64,000 nt of DNA from Cygnus atratus (lineage: Eukaryota; Chordata; Aves; Anseriformes; Anatidae), in assembly GCF_013377495.2 (NCBI RefSeq), contig NC_066362.1, positions 102,048,129-102,112,128 of the forward strand. Reading direction: 5' to 3'. The notes under the pieces are model-generated. The model was not told the DNA's origin and did no database searches. It worked only from the letters and a program-made list of their open reading frames with translations. The stretch's first letter is position 1, and each line of letters begins with the position of its first letter. The position numbers and the translations under genes are program-made. This document shows, piece by piece, positions 1 through 13,778 of this stretch.

Positions 1-3000
1 CTCAGTACTGAGCACCATGCTATCATGAAGCTTCTTCTGATATCCATCCTATATCCCTTCTTTCTCTACCATTAATCCTAGTCATGCTCACATGTTCCAC
101 ATAAAATCTCTCTCTCTCCCCTAAATGTTAACACCCTTCAAATATTTTTAGACTGTTATTATGTGTCCACCCCACCCCCCACCATTCAGTCATCACTTAG
201 CCAAGCTATGTATATTTAGCTACTTTAATCTTTCCTCCTAAATCAGTCCCTTCAACTCCCAGAGTTCAATGTTAAGTCTGGTATGCTCATTGCTCTTCTT
301 AGAACTCAATCCATGTTTTTGAGATCCTTCTGGTAATGTGTTTGCAAAAGCCTGGCCAGAAGAGATTTACATGTTCTTGTTTTCAGGCAAAAAGAAACCC
401 AAGCCACTGGACTTGATTAATTTTCATTTTCCACGGCTGATTTCGTTCCCAGGTTTTGGATTCCACCTGAAGTTATAAACAAATATTTTCTTTATTTAAA
501 AGCAGATTTATTTAAGAGCATACTAGCAAATATTTGGATTCAATTGTGAAGGAATAGTGTTTTTAAAAATGGAATGAAACACTGGGGCTTTCTACCAAAC
601 TTTTCAGAAAACAACCGGAAACATGTAGTTATCCAGAAGTACAGCAGAAATAAAACGATGACTTGAAACAAGGGAAAAGGCTGACAAATGAAATTGAAAC
701 CATCTCTCAGGTAACAAGACAGAAGGATTGGATGCAACTACAAAGCATATGACTGGCTTACTAAACTAGAAATGAATTAAACTCTGTGCAATTTACAACA
801 TGAAGAATTACACTGCTGACAGTAAACTGCTACAGATCAGCTCTATCTTGGAGAATTACTAAACATTTGAAATTTAGAAATGAAAAAGCCAAAGGAAGAG
901 CCAAAAAAAGCAGTGCACTGTTGCTAATGAAGGAAGTTACATCAACATGAGAAAAGCTCTGTGGCTGCAGACAGATATAGTGGGAAAATCTTGATTCCAC
1001 ACAACATACTCGGTTTTAGGCCTGACATATAAAAACAGGACTACAAAATTGCTAAAATCATAAAGGGACATGAAAAGGTATGTGCCCATTGTTTAAACAG
1101 CAGAATGAAGAAAAAGAAAGTAGTCACAGTCATTTAGATAACATGTAGGGCACAATAAAACTGCTAATTTATTTCTGTTCACCAAACACGTTATGGAAAA
1201 ATGCCCCAGAGGGGGGCTATCAGTTCTCTTAATTGCAATTACAAGCAGTTTCCTAGTTGGTAGGCATTTCAAAAGTGGTAAATATCTCAATACTCAGGAA
1301 ATGCTTGGAACTCATAGAAAATAGTTGTTTTTATGTTCACATGGAAAAATGAGCAGTTAAACTGACATATAATTTAATATTAAGAAAACAAAATTCTGCT
1401 TAGAAAGGAGATGGAAGTAGAAACTTGACAAACTCCAGCAGAAGTTTAATTTGTTGCAAAAGTCTCCAGAAATCTGGTTCCACCTAGTTAACAGCAAAGA
1501 ACTAGAACTACACATAAGCAAAGTTGAAAACTGACTCAGTGAAACTAAGCCTTGTTATTAAGCAACCCCAAAAACATCATACCTATCTATCCCCAGAAAA
1601 AAGAAGATGGAAAAGTCTGCATCCTGACAGATTCTATGTTTTGTTTACCTTCTAGTGTTTAAAATGGGAGATTCCATTTTGTTACAAAAACTGTGGGATA
1701 AAGGACCGTTCTGTGGTTCATTAGGTCAAAATCACAGGAGGAACTGCAGAAGTTTCTTTCTCTGAGAGATATCACAGCCCAAGTCCAAATTTTGCGGTTA
1801 CCTGTGCCAGCCAGTTCAGTGGCAACTGAGTGTATCCTCAGCGTATTCCAATTGCTTTGACTGAAACAATATCAAGCAAGACGCTGAACTAGCTACAGAA
1901 GAAAGTATTAAGACCTCAAAAGTATGAAAAGTCTTGAAGGTTTTATTAATTGTAATAGCTGTAATGTTCCTCCTTCCACTCATGGAGGAAAAGTGTTTAT
2001 GAACTGGGACAGGCAGTGTATGTTTTATGTTTCTTTGTGTTTGTTTGTTTTTCAGATTTACTAGATTAATTTTTGAGGTTGGGAAAAATATTAATTCATA
2101 ACATATTCCTTTGAAACAAAGACTATATTCTACAAATTTACCTAGACACTTCAGAACAGGGGTAGGAAGAACTACCTGAGATATGGCAGTTTTCAGCATC
2201 AGAATGACCTTTTATAGCAGCTTATTTCATATTGCAAGTTCAAATCTTTGCAGTTCACTGCCTCTTACAGGTTTTAACTATTAACACAGTTAACTGTTTC
2301 TCCTGTCATGCAGACTCTGAGTTTTGGACATCTTCAGGTATTTTCTCTTTGCCATATCAGGACTTTAACAAACAAACAGATGGCACCAGCCAGAGATGAG
2401 TGCCCTCAGCTATCTGCTCCACCCTGCTCAGCACAGAAGTTACTGAGCCATTTGAAAGCTATCTGCTGAACTACTGCTTCCTTCAGAACAGCCACCGATT
2501 CCAGCTCATGTTACAGAAAGGTGCTCTAAGCCAGATGTTTGTTCAGTGTTCAGAAGTTTGTTTGGCTAAGCCAGCTCAGCAGTGTTTTGTTAAACTAAAT
2601 CTCACTTTGCTGGTTACTTTCTATTTCTCCATGCTCATTAGTGTTGGGAGAGTTTCGCTCTTAAGGATCTCCATGCAATCACACAAAGGTACTAAGGTTT
2701 TTCTCTCCTCTTTCTCCAGACCAATACTGAAGATACCAGGAAATACTGACTCTAACACTGAACTGTGTGATTGTTTATTTGGTATAAATGATATGGGTAT
2801 TATTTCTCCCACATAAAAACAGATGAACAATGTAAAAGCCAGATTTGTAATACTGTACTCCCATGTTATTCTCGTAGGAAGCACTAATATGAGAATCATC
2901 CTTGCAAGACCTTAGTGGTACCAGAAGGCACCAGATCAGTCAGTTAATGGTGTCTTGGCCTCACTGGTATTAATGTCAATAGAAAGATCAACATATCAGG

Positions 3001-6000
3001 ATCCCATATATGACAAAACAGGACAAAACAGCTTTTCATGCCTCAAGCAGGTGGTAAGCAGAGCCTATTGGTAGAGACAGTGAGTGCTTGCATTGTGAGC
3101 ACTGCTGTGGTATAGGATTATCCAATCAGGATTCTGCCTATAATACAACATGTCTAGGAGGTAAAAAGATAATGAAAGAAAAGAAAAAGACAAAAGCATC
3201 AAGAGCTTGACTGACTTGCAGGTGAAGCAGGAGTCATGTCTACTTGATGCATTTCATACAGCAGCAATAAGTGGAATGTTACCTGAAAAGCTACAAAAAG
3301 CATGTGAACTCTGAAGAGGGTAGGGAACATGACCATGAGGCCAGTGTATAAGCTGAAATGCACATTTTGGTGCAATTTTAAACATATTCAAACAAAACAG
3401 TGCAAGTTCTTCATAATGGCCTGGTGCACTTTAGCTTGCTCAATGTGTTTACTGGTAAAAGCTACTAATTTTAAACTGATAACAAATTGCCTCCCACCAG
3501 GTGAAAACTATATAAATCACACACAGGATCCTTGGAAATTAAATGTCATGCAGAATAGTACCACACAAGCCAGTCCTTACTGGGAAACAATGAAAAGATT
3601 TGTCTGTGTAGAGCCAGAAGTTGGACTTTAAGATCCTTCCAACTTGGGATATTCTGTCACTCTGTGGTTCCCATTTTTCAAGGAAAACGCGCATATGCAG
3701 TTTTCTGTAACGCACTGAATGAGATGGGAGAAGTGTTATGTGCAAATCAGTCATGGGACAGCTAAACAACCTTCCCTTGGAGGCAGGTCCTTCTCCACCT
3801 ACAGCTTGTCCTGTTCTGTGACCTGGCTCACAAGCACTGAGAAGATGAAATCAGGGACTATATTTGTTCTCCCTGCCCGGTCATATCTTTCTATAGATCC
3901 CAGGCTGTGCCCTGCTTCCTTGGCATCGATCCTAGAGACTAGTAAGCAAAGGAGGGCATAAATCTGAGCCTAGGCGTCTGTCAGGAGTTCATTGAACTAA
4001 CTATCCATGCTGGGAACAGGTGCACTGAAGGCAAGCAGGGACACTGTCCTATTTGGAGTAATGAGCGAGGGGTTGGAGAAAATTTGTTCATTTCATCTCT
4101 CAGAGCTGAGCCTAAACTTTTTACCCTGCAAGTAGGTTATTTACCTTCTCCAACTCACAACTGCAGTTAGAGACTTTCCACAAAATGCCAGTCCATGCTA
4201 GATCAAACCCCAGCTAATTCTCATTTGCTTCTGTAGTTCATTCTACTTCACTTTTACTTTTGCTCTCTCATTTCTTTTCCAGTCCATTTCACTCCCTGCT
4301 CTGACATATTAACCCCAAAGCTGAAGTAGTTCAAAGGCTATGCACAGAATGATTAGTGAATGAAGACAGTCTTTTAACACAACTGTTTCATGAGTAATTT
4401 TAAAAGTCAGCTGTCATGAAAAGCAGTACAGACTTACAGCAGCAAGAAACACGTCTCTATGTTTTATTACCATAAAGCACCATGGGATGGATTTTCAAGT
4501 AAGACTTTAGTTTGAATAACATTTTAAGGAGGCATTGCTTCTGAAAGCAGCAGTCCTATCCTCACCTTAGTTATAGATCCTCATTCTTTCTCTAAATATC
4601 AGCACAAACAATTGTGTGGCTGGGCAGTGAAACATATCAGCAGTCCTATGCAAATTGAAGTTCACTTCTTCTCCCTTTTTCTTTGTGTTATTATTATGGA
4701 TCAGTTCCTTGGGCAGTTCCATGGCATAACCATAACAGTATTAGTGCCAACATAGGGCAGGAATGGATGTCTACATCAGAATATTGACACATTGCAATTT
4801 AGGGTGATCAGTCTTACTCAATATACATTGCTCTGTTACAGATATAATGATGCATGTAACCATTAAAAACATGAATTGCAGATAAGGCTGTGTAAACAAA
4901 ATCCCACCCATGCCCTCTTAATGAGGGTAATCTAATCCCTAATTCAAAGAACAATGGCCTGATGGGTGGACAGAAATCTGCAGAATGACTTGTGAAGTGT
5001 TCCATATGAAACTTCAGGGCAGGGCACTCCCATGGTGGTGTCTGCAAAGAGACACAGATTCAATTGTAAAGGAAAAAAGAAAACACTGACTGGGCAGAGA
5101 GAGGTCTGTCTTACATAAGATCCTTGTTAGCGCACAGTTTTAACCTTGGACTTTTAACTAAAAACAACCATGCACTCTCAACCTGAGCATTGCTTTTTAG
5201 TCATAGAAGTACCAGGTGGCTCCTTCCAAAACTCTGAGGTAGAGAATGCAGCTTGGACTTTCTTTTTGTGGACAAAAATCAAGAAATATTGTTTAACTGT
5301 GGAATAGGTCCAAAAAAATGGATTCAAAATCATGTCTACTACCTAAGAAGTTGACTTCCACTGCAACTGCAAGCCAGCACTTCTGTGTTCAGGACTGGGT
5401 AACTAGCTAGCTGGCTGAGAACAACTCACAGGTGAGAGACATTCATGCCAGAACTGAAAGACGGCTAACTGCACTGAAAGGGAGCATCCAAAAGAGTCTG
5501 TTTTCTGTCCTTAAGATCTCAAAAGTATAACTAGAAAACTAACTGTAGCTGCTTGCACACCACCAGCAGGGTCAGTGGGAGATTCAGGAGCTGAATTTCT
5601 GTCTCATAGCAACAGACACACAAGCCTTTACCTGTTAGGATAACAAGAATGTTGGGGACAGCAGTGAGAGATACCTTAAAAGACAGACTTAGTCACATCA
5701 TGGAGCCATATCTTCCCAAAATTTAGTTCAGCAGCATGCCCAACTCTGGGACCTACCTTATTGACTTTCCCCTGAAAAAGACATCCAACCTCTAATTCTT
5801 TCTGATTTGCACACGTACATGTGTACAGGATGTTAAAATCTTATGCTAATTAAAATCTTTGTGGATTTTCCTAAATACACCTTGAAGTGACCAACTGCAT
5901 CAATTTGGGGTAGCTTAAGAAGAAAGAATTCATTCAGAACATAGAGTGGTAGAACTGACTTGCATGGGGTAGGCTGTCCGAAATTCTGTGATGTGTCCTT

Positions 6001-6013
6001 TCTTTTTCCTTAC
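1..6013 (-). other. TEAD4 intron following the first coding exon (partial)
   Basis: I found no further TEAD4 exon here; the next expected exon encodes the RNELIARYIKLRTGK stretch. The sequence is AT-rich, with only short ORFs without recognisable similarity and one small CR1 remnant at about 3600-3672. Confidence 0.7.
3600..3672 (+). mobile_element. CR1 LINE 3'-end fragment
   Basis: The stretch resembles the terminal CR1 3' UTR (GTTGGACTTTAAGATCCTTC, then a decayed version of the final 'tctatgattctatg' repeat). It is short and diverged, so it is an old copy. Confidence 0.6.
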
Positions 6014-6239
6014 CATACATCTTGCCTTCGTCTGACAAGATTATCTTCCGCCGTCCGCATGGTGGGTAGATGGCTAGCGCTTCCTGGAAGCTCTGCTCAA
6101 TGTCCGGACTCCATACACCCTCAGCATCATTGTCAATTGGTTTGTCCAAGGCCTCACTGCCCCCTGAGTCGTTGCTCCCCTCAGGGGAGGTGGGAGAGCT
6201 CCACTCGTTGGAGGTAATGGTGCCAGCTAGAAGCTCCAA
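6014..6239 (-). CDS. TEAD4: TEAD4 first coding exon (TTG start, N-terminus and start of TEA domain)
   Basis: The exon runs 6268-6014 (acceptor ACACAG before 6268, donor GTAAGG after 6014). Coding is taken to begin at a TTG (6239-6237) in the context GGCACC-TTG-G, as known for vertebrate TEAD4, which uses a non-AUG start. It gives 75 codons plus one base. Residues 1-30 are a Ser/Gly/Glu-rich leader containing ITSNEWSSPTSPEG. From about residue 32 (DKPIDNDAEGVWSPDIEQSF) comes TEA-domain helix 1, then YPPCGRRKIILSDEGKMYG before the intron, at the usual TEAD splice site. The only in-frame AUG in the exon is codon 74, which would remove helix 1, so it cannot be the normal start. The upstream ATG seen in genomic DNA (about 6283) lies in the intron. 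Identity is very sure; the start rests on family knowledge. Confidence 0.93.
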
Positions 6240-6268
6240 GGTGCCACGTGGAGAAGCAGACTCAGAAC
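6240..6268 (-). other. TEAD4: TEAD4 exon segment upstream of the TTG start
   Basis: These 29 bases lie between the splice acceptor and the TTG initiator. They contain no ATG in any frame. In the TEAD4 frame they stay open (GSESASPRGT if the upstream exon ends in G), so the reading frame continues upward without a stop. Confidence 0.7.
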
Positions 6269-6872
6269 CTGTGTTGACAAACATATCACATCCATGATTT
6301 AGATATCCTCCTCTCTAGAAAAATGAGGTTACACTAAAGAAACAAAAAATACTCAGTGAGGAGGGGTTTTACTTCAAGTTTATCTTAAAAGGTGAATCGA
6401 TCATGTGCTTGATTTCTACTAATGCTGGAGATAGAAACCTTTTCTACAAATGCTTCTGAAACAATAGCCTGCTCCAGTTTCTGTTTGGTTCGTTAACTCT
6501 CTATCACTTCCCAATTCTCCTCAGAAACTGTCCTCTTGCCTGTGTCATCTCCTAATTTCCTTCTCCTGCTGATGTCATTAATTTTGAAAGCGTTATTTAA
6601 CTTTCTGAAGCATGCATACAGCGATTCAGTCTGTATGAAAGACTACACAAAGCAAAGCAGTGATGCATTATCTACTCATTACTGAGCATTGGAGCTGAAA
6701 TTTTCTCAGATGCTGTTTCATTGCTTTGGAGTTAGTAGTTGGTGCCACTTTTAACACTGACATTTCTTCTCAAGGATCAACCGCACTTCTAAAAAGCAGT
6801 TCCTGGAGCCAGGCAGTTTAATGCAATGTCTCCCAAATCTCAGTAATTATATCCTGGCAGGAGCCAAAGGCA

Positions 6873-6906
6873 CCATGAGTAAAAGGATAAAGTAAAAGGA
6901 TAAAGG
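6873..6906. repeat. short tandem duplication (about 15 bp x2)
   Basis: The motif AGTAAAAGGATAA is repeated immediately (GTAAAAGGATAAAG / GTAAAAGGATAAAG). It is a small local slippage product. Confidence 0.6.
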
Positions 6907-9900
6907 CACTAGGTTGCAGGTTATGAATCCCAGTTGCTTGGACAGTTTCTACTCCTTATCATCAGGACAACCTTAGGCAAATCCATTCAGTTCTCTGTGC
7001 CTCTCTGTCCCCTTCATTCTTAATCATTCTTGGGCTATTAAACTGCCACTAGGTAGGAGCAGAAACTTTTTCAATTGAACCTAAACAGACAGCTGCTAGC
7101 TCTTGAAAACTACAATAAATTGCAGTCTACTTATAAACCCCTATGGCGGAGACTGAAGTAATTAAGTGGAGCTGTAAAAGCTTTCATTCAGAAAGCAAAT
7201 TCTAATCATACAGCCAACTTCCAGTCGGCCATATAGAAGACAAATGTCTTCTAAGGACACAAGATCATTCCCCTGCCTTAATTCCAAAGCTGTTTACCTT
7301 TTTAATAGTTTCATTATCTGAGCCACAAAGAATGTTCACAAGCCGCCATCTGAGATTCCCCAGTTAAATGACAGTGTTCAAAATTTTTGTGTACCGTCAT
7401 GTTCAGCTGGGTAGCAAGAAAATAACAATAAGGCTTTTTTTTTTTTTAATTAATCAAAAGCAACAGAATCATCAAACCCACAATAAACCAGAGAATGAGG
7501 AGAGTGCTCTGACACACCAAGTCAGACAAGCTCAGTAATACCACAGTAAAGGAGGATTGAAGACAAACTTGAGCATGGTCTATGTAGTCTATATCAAAAA
7601 CTAGCTGGACAAAACAGAAAAGAAGGTGTGGATATGCCATGCCCTAGTTGGCTAAATACATATGATGTATATATTACATAAACAAACAAAAAACCCCAAA
7701 CACAAAGCAGACCCATTCATTCAACTTCAGAAGTTCAAAAAGTAAGGGCTGAGGTCTCCAGAAACTTTCCTGACATCAGCTTACCAAAACATTACATGAT
7801 ACACTCCTTTTTAGCCTTTTTTGTTGTTGTTTTCTTTGGATTTCATGATTAAAAAAATCTTCTCCACAACCATGATAACTAGATTTTTTATTTTTTATTT
7901 TTTAGCTAGAAGATGAAATTCTTGACAGTGTTATCATTTCGAAAGGTAAAGCTGTAAAAAGAGTTGACAACATTAGCTCTCAGATAGTTTTGGTGCTCCT
8001 AAATGACATTAGACAGCAGCAGATACCTGTTTTACATCTCTATAGCCCACCAAAAGCTCAGAAAAAATATAATACTGGGCATTTGAATAATTTCTAGACA
8101 CAGTATACTTCTTACATCATGATGCAGCATTTTAACAACTGGTTCACAGGGAAGTTTAGAAAACCCAGTATAAGATTTAATTTTTGTTAGAATGTTTGGA
8201 ATATATGAACCGCTGGTATGGTGTACCATTTTCCGTCCATCCATTTCAATCCTTACATTAGATTATACTTGAATTCTCTCAACCCATACTACAGATTTTC
8301 AGAGCTGTAATAAACATGGGAAGGAAGAAAAAACTGTGAGGGGGGCAAAAACGGAGTTCACATTTGGCCTCTAACTGTAGGACAGACATCAGGAGCAGAC
8401 TGTAAATGGCACTAAATCAGGCAGTGTGACTTTAAGATGCCCTGAAATGAATGGTAATAGTTGGTTCCCTCACCAAGCAACTATTGCCAATACAACTCCT
8501 TTCATTGGCAGATGATTAATAAAAAAATAAATAAATATGTGGTTAATTCAAGAGAACCTCTTGCAGGGGAATCAGAGGAGAGAGGTAAGCTTTCTACATG
8601 GGGACTTGACATAGAAACAAAAGCTATCTTTTTCAGCTGTCCTTTTGACATTTTCCCAGTCATCCCCATTCCCTGGTAGCTGTTGACACTTTCCATATTT
8701 AAAGCACATTAAAATCTCCACAAACACAGGACACAGACTAGTTTTAACTTAGTCTGACAGACTGAGAAATGGAGGGGTTCAGGGGAAAAAAAAAAAAAAG
8801 TTTGACATAGTAAATGTATTCGTAGAATAACCTGCATTTGGAGCTGCAGGTCTCCAAACAGCCATCAGGCTCCACACCAAGCGAAAAGATGCACTTAACT
8901 GCTCAGCTGTATGACTTTCAAAGCCAGTCACTTTGCTCAAGACAAATCTCCTCCCTAGCAATGCATACAAGTAGACAATGCCACCTCCTGAAGAATGTAT
9001 GGCCAACATAAACATAAAAAGCATTTTGAATTCAGTTCAAGGCTTCATATCTATGCCAAGCACTTTCAGTGACAGAGGAAGCTCTGAGCCCATTCTGATC
9101 CAAGCTCCAGAATTAAGTGGAGGAGAAAAAAATACACTCTGTTTGGTTGTGTGTCAACTCCCAAGACTCTCTTCTCTCAGCACTAAAGAAGAGTTGCACT
9201 AACTTCAGCAGATGTCACTTGTGTATTCAGGGAAGTCCACAAAACCAGAGACAGAATCTGTCAGCTTTATCTCACATTGGTGAGAAACAAAGCATGCTCA
9301 ACCTGTTCCTTCCCCTTTTGAATCCCCTGGATAGGCACATGTATTTTGGACATCATCTGACTTTAATCCTTTCTCATTAGAGCAAGTTTTGCCAGAGGTT
9401 CCAGGCTTGGCATTTGTTCTCTTCAGTTTCCGCCAATTTGAACCTTATACTCCTCCACTCTCACATTTCTGGTCTTGTACCTTACAGTTGTTCTTATTCT
9501 GAACCCATTCTTTTACTGAGAGATTAACTACGTTCCTTTGTGGTCTCCAGTGATGCATTCTCCACCAGGATAAAAGACACACAGGCTCCTCACAGCACCT
9601 CCACCTCCTCACCACAGTATCTCTATTTCCTTGTTACATTTCCCTCTGTTCAAACACTGTGTCTTATTCACTCTTGGTCTCTGTTCTTATTTCTGTCATG
9701 GCCCATCTCTTAACACAAATCACAAAGACAGGCTTTGGGATCAGTGGAAAGCTAAGCCGTGAAAAAAGCACATAAATATTTCACCTCCAGCAGATTCAGT
9801 TTAATTGTTCTGATGCTGGCAATTTCAATGCTAACTCTCTCCTTTCACACATGGCATCTCATTGAGATTCAGAGATCCTGCAAGGCCAGAGCGCTCCCAA

Positions 9901-10074
9901 GAGACCTTCAATGAGGTCTCATTGACAGGGATTGCATCTTTTACCAACTCCATACTCTGACACATATACTTTCTAATATCAGTCCCACAGTCATTACTGT
10001 TGGTAACAGTTTCCTTTCAAGTGTTTCTGGCAGCTGTTCAACACAAAACACTTTACTGAGGATATCTATAAGTA

Positions 10075-11287
10075 CGTTTGTGATAAAAGGAAAGCTAGAG
10101 AAATAGTGGGCCTTCTCCAGAAGGAGATGGGAAACCTAGATATGGAGAAGACAATGACTTTTTTTTTTGCCTCAGTCTACACCATCGAGAGCTACAACCA
10201 CATAGCCCAAGCCCCAGAGGCAAAGGCAGGGACTGGGAGAATGAAGAACCACCCACTGTAGGAGAAGGTCAGGTTCAAGACCATCTAAGGAAGCTAAAGG
10301 TATACAAGTCCATGGGAATTGATGAGATGCATCTGTGGGTCCTGAGGGAACTGGCAGATGTAGTTGCTAAGTCACTGTCCATCATATTTGAGAAGTTTTC
10401 AGATGACACCAAGCTTAATGGTGTGGTCTACATGCTGGAGAGAATGGATACCATCCAGAGGGACCTGGACAGGCTTGGGAGGTGGGCCTGTGAGAACCTC
10501 ATGAGATTCAACGAGACCAACTGCATGGTCCTGCACCGAGGCCAGGGCAATCCAAAACACAAAAACAGGCTGGGTAGAGAATGGATTGAAAGCAGCACTG
10601 CTAAGAAGGACTGGGGGGTGTTGGTTGACAACAAGCTCAACGTGAGCCAGCAATGTGTGCTTGTAGCCCAGAAAGCCAACCATATCCTGGGCTGCATCAA
10701 AAGGAGCATGGCCAGCAGGTTGAGGAAGGTGAATTTCTTCCCCCTCTGCTCTGCTCTCGTGAGACCCTACCTGGAGTAATGCGTTCAGCTCTGGGGACCC
10801 CAACAAAAGAAGAATATGGACCTATTAGAGTGAGTCCAGAGGAGGGACATGAGGATGATCAAAGGGCTAGAATACCTCTCCTTATCGAGACAGGCTGAGG
10901 GAGTTGGGGTTGTTCAGCCTGGAGAAGAGAAGATTCTGGGAAGACATTATAGTGACCTTCCAGTACCTAAAGAAGACCTACAAGAAGGCAGGAGAGGGAC
11001 TTTATCAGGGAATGTTTTGATATGACAAGGGGTAATGGCTTTGAAATAAAAGAGGGTAGATTTAGTCTAGATCTAAGGAACAAATTCTTTACTGTGAGGG
11101 TGGTGAGGCACTGGAACAGGTTGCCCAGAGAAGTTGTGGATGCCATGTCCCCGGAAGTGTTTAAGACCAGGTTGGATGGGGCTTTGAGCAAACTGGTCTA
11201 GTGGGAGGTGTCCCTGCCCACGGCAGGAGGGTTGGAACTAGAGGATCTTTAAGGCCCCTTCTAATCCAGACCATTCTATGATTCTAT
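10075..11287 (+). mobile_element. CR1 LINE, 5'-truncated, with internal deletion
   Basis: The element runs from reverse-transcriptase-region ORF2 sequence to the intact 3' terminus (CCATTCTATGATTCTAT). An open frame survives at 10312-10779 (155 codons), with CR1 pieces such as GIDEMHLWVLRELADV and LVDNKLNVSQQC. The catalytic region reads FSDDTKL instead of FADDTKL. The part normally between RELADV..SIIFEKF and the FADD box, including the SGVPQGSVLGP motif, is deleted in frame. The 3' UTR (10900-11287) is well preserved. Non-functional. Confidence 0.93.
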
Positions 11288-11725
11288 ATGAGAAATTTTT
11301 GCCAGCTATCTCCAGTTATTCAGTTTTCTTAGAGCTGCTCTTTCCGTAAGACTTCCCCTACTATATATCTGTCCCCTTTCCCTGCTGAAACCAGTATCAG
11401 GCACAACACACTAACCAGAGATGTCCCTGTTCACTCCTCCCAGGCAGCAGTGCTTGCCAGCACAGCCTTGTGAAATCTGACAGTGTGGTTCCAGTCTTGC
11501 TTCTGAGCTGGCTGCGCTCTGAGCAATTCACTTTACCATGGAAGTCTCTTCAACCTTTGTCTTGTTCAATGGAACCACAAGCTGTTGGGGCAGGGACTGT
11601 TTCTCATTACAGGTTTTCTTTGATGTTTGCAAAAAAAAAAAAAGAGCAACTCTGGCATTCACTTCAAAGTTACAGGAGTCAAATACTGCTACTATCAAGG
11701 ATCTGAACCACAACATTTTCAGAGA

Positions 11726-12135
11726 ACCTTATAATGGCTCGAGTTGGAAGGGACCTTAAAGATCACCTAATTCCAAACCCCCTGCCATGGGTACGGACAC
11801 CACCCACTAGATTAGGTTGTCCAGGGCCTCATCCAACCTGATCTAACACCTCCAGGGATGAGGCATCCACAGCCTCCCCGGGCAACTTGTTCCAGTGCCT
11901 CACCACCCTCTGAGTGAAGAATTTCTTCCTGACATCTAATTTAAATCTCCCCTCTTTTAGTTTAAAACCATTCCCCCTTGTTCTGTCATTGTCTGCCTGA
12001 GCAAAAAGCTCCTCTTCATCTTTTTAATAAGCCCCTTTTAAGTATTGAAAAGCTCCAGTAAAGTCACCCCAGAGCCTTCTCTTCTTCAGGCTGAACATCC
12101 TCAGCTCTCTCAGCTTTTCTTCATAGGAAAGGCTT
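11726..12135 (-). mobile_element. CR1 LINE 3' fragment
   Basis: In reverse orientation it matches the last 400 bp or so of CR1: the 3' UTR (GAGTTGGAAGGGACCTTAAA) and the 'lead to one's bottom' ORF2 end found in the other copies here. Compare 53241-53650 in the same orientation. Confidence 0.93.
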
Positions 12136-13778
12136 ACTTTCTTCATTTTTATGTCTCATTCACAGAAACAGTAAAATAAAGGACTTCAAACAAGAATGAG
12201 TTCAGCCAGAAGGGAGTATGTCCTGCTACTCAAGCTATAACTTCATAGGAGTAGTGTATAATAAGAAAACCTGGAAACAGCAACGACCAATTACTTCCAC
12301 CCAGAAAATGTTAAAAAATGAACTTAGCCAATGCAGTCATACAAGATTTGGGTTTAGAAAAGTAACAGTTTGGAATACTGTGAAATGTATTGCATAGGGT
12401 ATAACGGAGCATAGTATTGAAACTTACCAGAGGAAAATGGTGGGGAAATTTTATAACATACTATAACAATAGCTCAGATCCTCTGAAACAGAAGAATGAG
12501 TGCAATCAGTGGATGACTAGCTCCAAGTGAGTACAATTTGGAGACTGCAGGGGAAAAAAAAAAGTACTAGAAGGGGAAAAGGTGGAAAAACAGTTACACA
12601 ACAATAACTGAATGATGTCTGAAGTTTACAGACAAAAGAGGACAGAAATCATTAACATGTTGTGTTTACAAGGACTCTACAGAGAAAAAAGAAAAAAAAG
12701 ATGCAACTGTAGCATGACCAACTAGCTCTAAACTAACTAGTAGGGTATAACGCTTCCACAGCACCCTAGCCACCAGTTATTCAGGCTCCCCAAGGTGTTA
12801 CAATCTAGTCATTAAATTGGCCTGGAGCCAGTACTACTTTAAGTTCCATCAGAAGGTCCAGCAGTGGTGGAAGCAAGTGAGAACAGTTCACGGAGCCTTT
12901 GAAGGGTCTCCACTCACTCACTCTACAACTTATCCAACTGTTGAGATGGGCTACAACCTCGGCTTTTGCCCTTGGACTTCTGCAATCCTGGGGCAATGCT
13001 GGCTATTCCCTCTGAATGCCCCTATTCACCCAGGACACCAGAGTATTGCTGACTAATCCTGAGAGTAAAACCAGTTAAAATAGGTGTTACAGGCAGTAGG
13101 TGAAGCAAAAGCTCTTAATAGGCAGCAGCATCAGGCAAGGAAGAAAAGAGAATCGAGATTTCCCTCTGTGTGTCGTGTAAGGTAATATAATTATTACACC
13201 TACAAACTGCACTGTGAGACTTTTGTCTCCATCCAACCACTGAGCAAAACTGGTTTACAAAGGAACAAGCACTTCTGGCCTTGGATCATATTCAACATAT
13301 AAGACTGAACTCCAGCTGAATGCTTACAATTTTGTGCTAGGCACAAAATCAAGCTTGGTTTGCTTGCTACACTGAAATTGTCCGCAGCAGCTACTGTACA
13401 AAAGGCACCTGACTTCATGACCAAAGCAAAGCAATGCTTTTAAATTATTGCAGTAGCTGACCTCTGGCTGAAACAGAGAGAGGATGTAGTGTCCAATGCA
13501 GTGATATAAATCAAAACAAGGAGAAAGGAGAACTTCTATCAGTGCAGCACTGGATAATGCAGTCAGATAGGGTGTGATGACAGAAGACTTTGTGTGACCT
13601 TGCACGCTATCCAGTCAGGTACATTTGTGATAAAGAAAACAGAACAGTCTTGCTGCCCTAAAAGGAGGAAGAAGAAAAACAAAACCACCCATATCAAACA
13701 AAAACAAACAACAGCAACAAAACTCCAAATCTAACAAAACATATGCAGGCTCAAAGGTTTGGTGTGCTCCCACTGTCC

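Noticed and set aside
2400..2816. 138-codon plus-strand ORF
   Set aside because: No recognisable domain, no splice partner, and a minus-strand ORF overlaps it; expected by chance in a long intron.
6280..6284. ATG of the genomic ORF as TEAD4 start
   Set aside because: It lies upstream of the splice acceptor, in the intron, so it is not in the mRNA.
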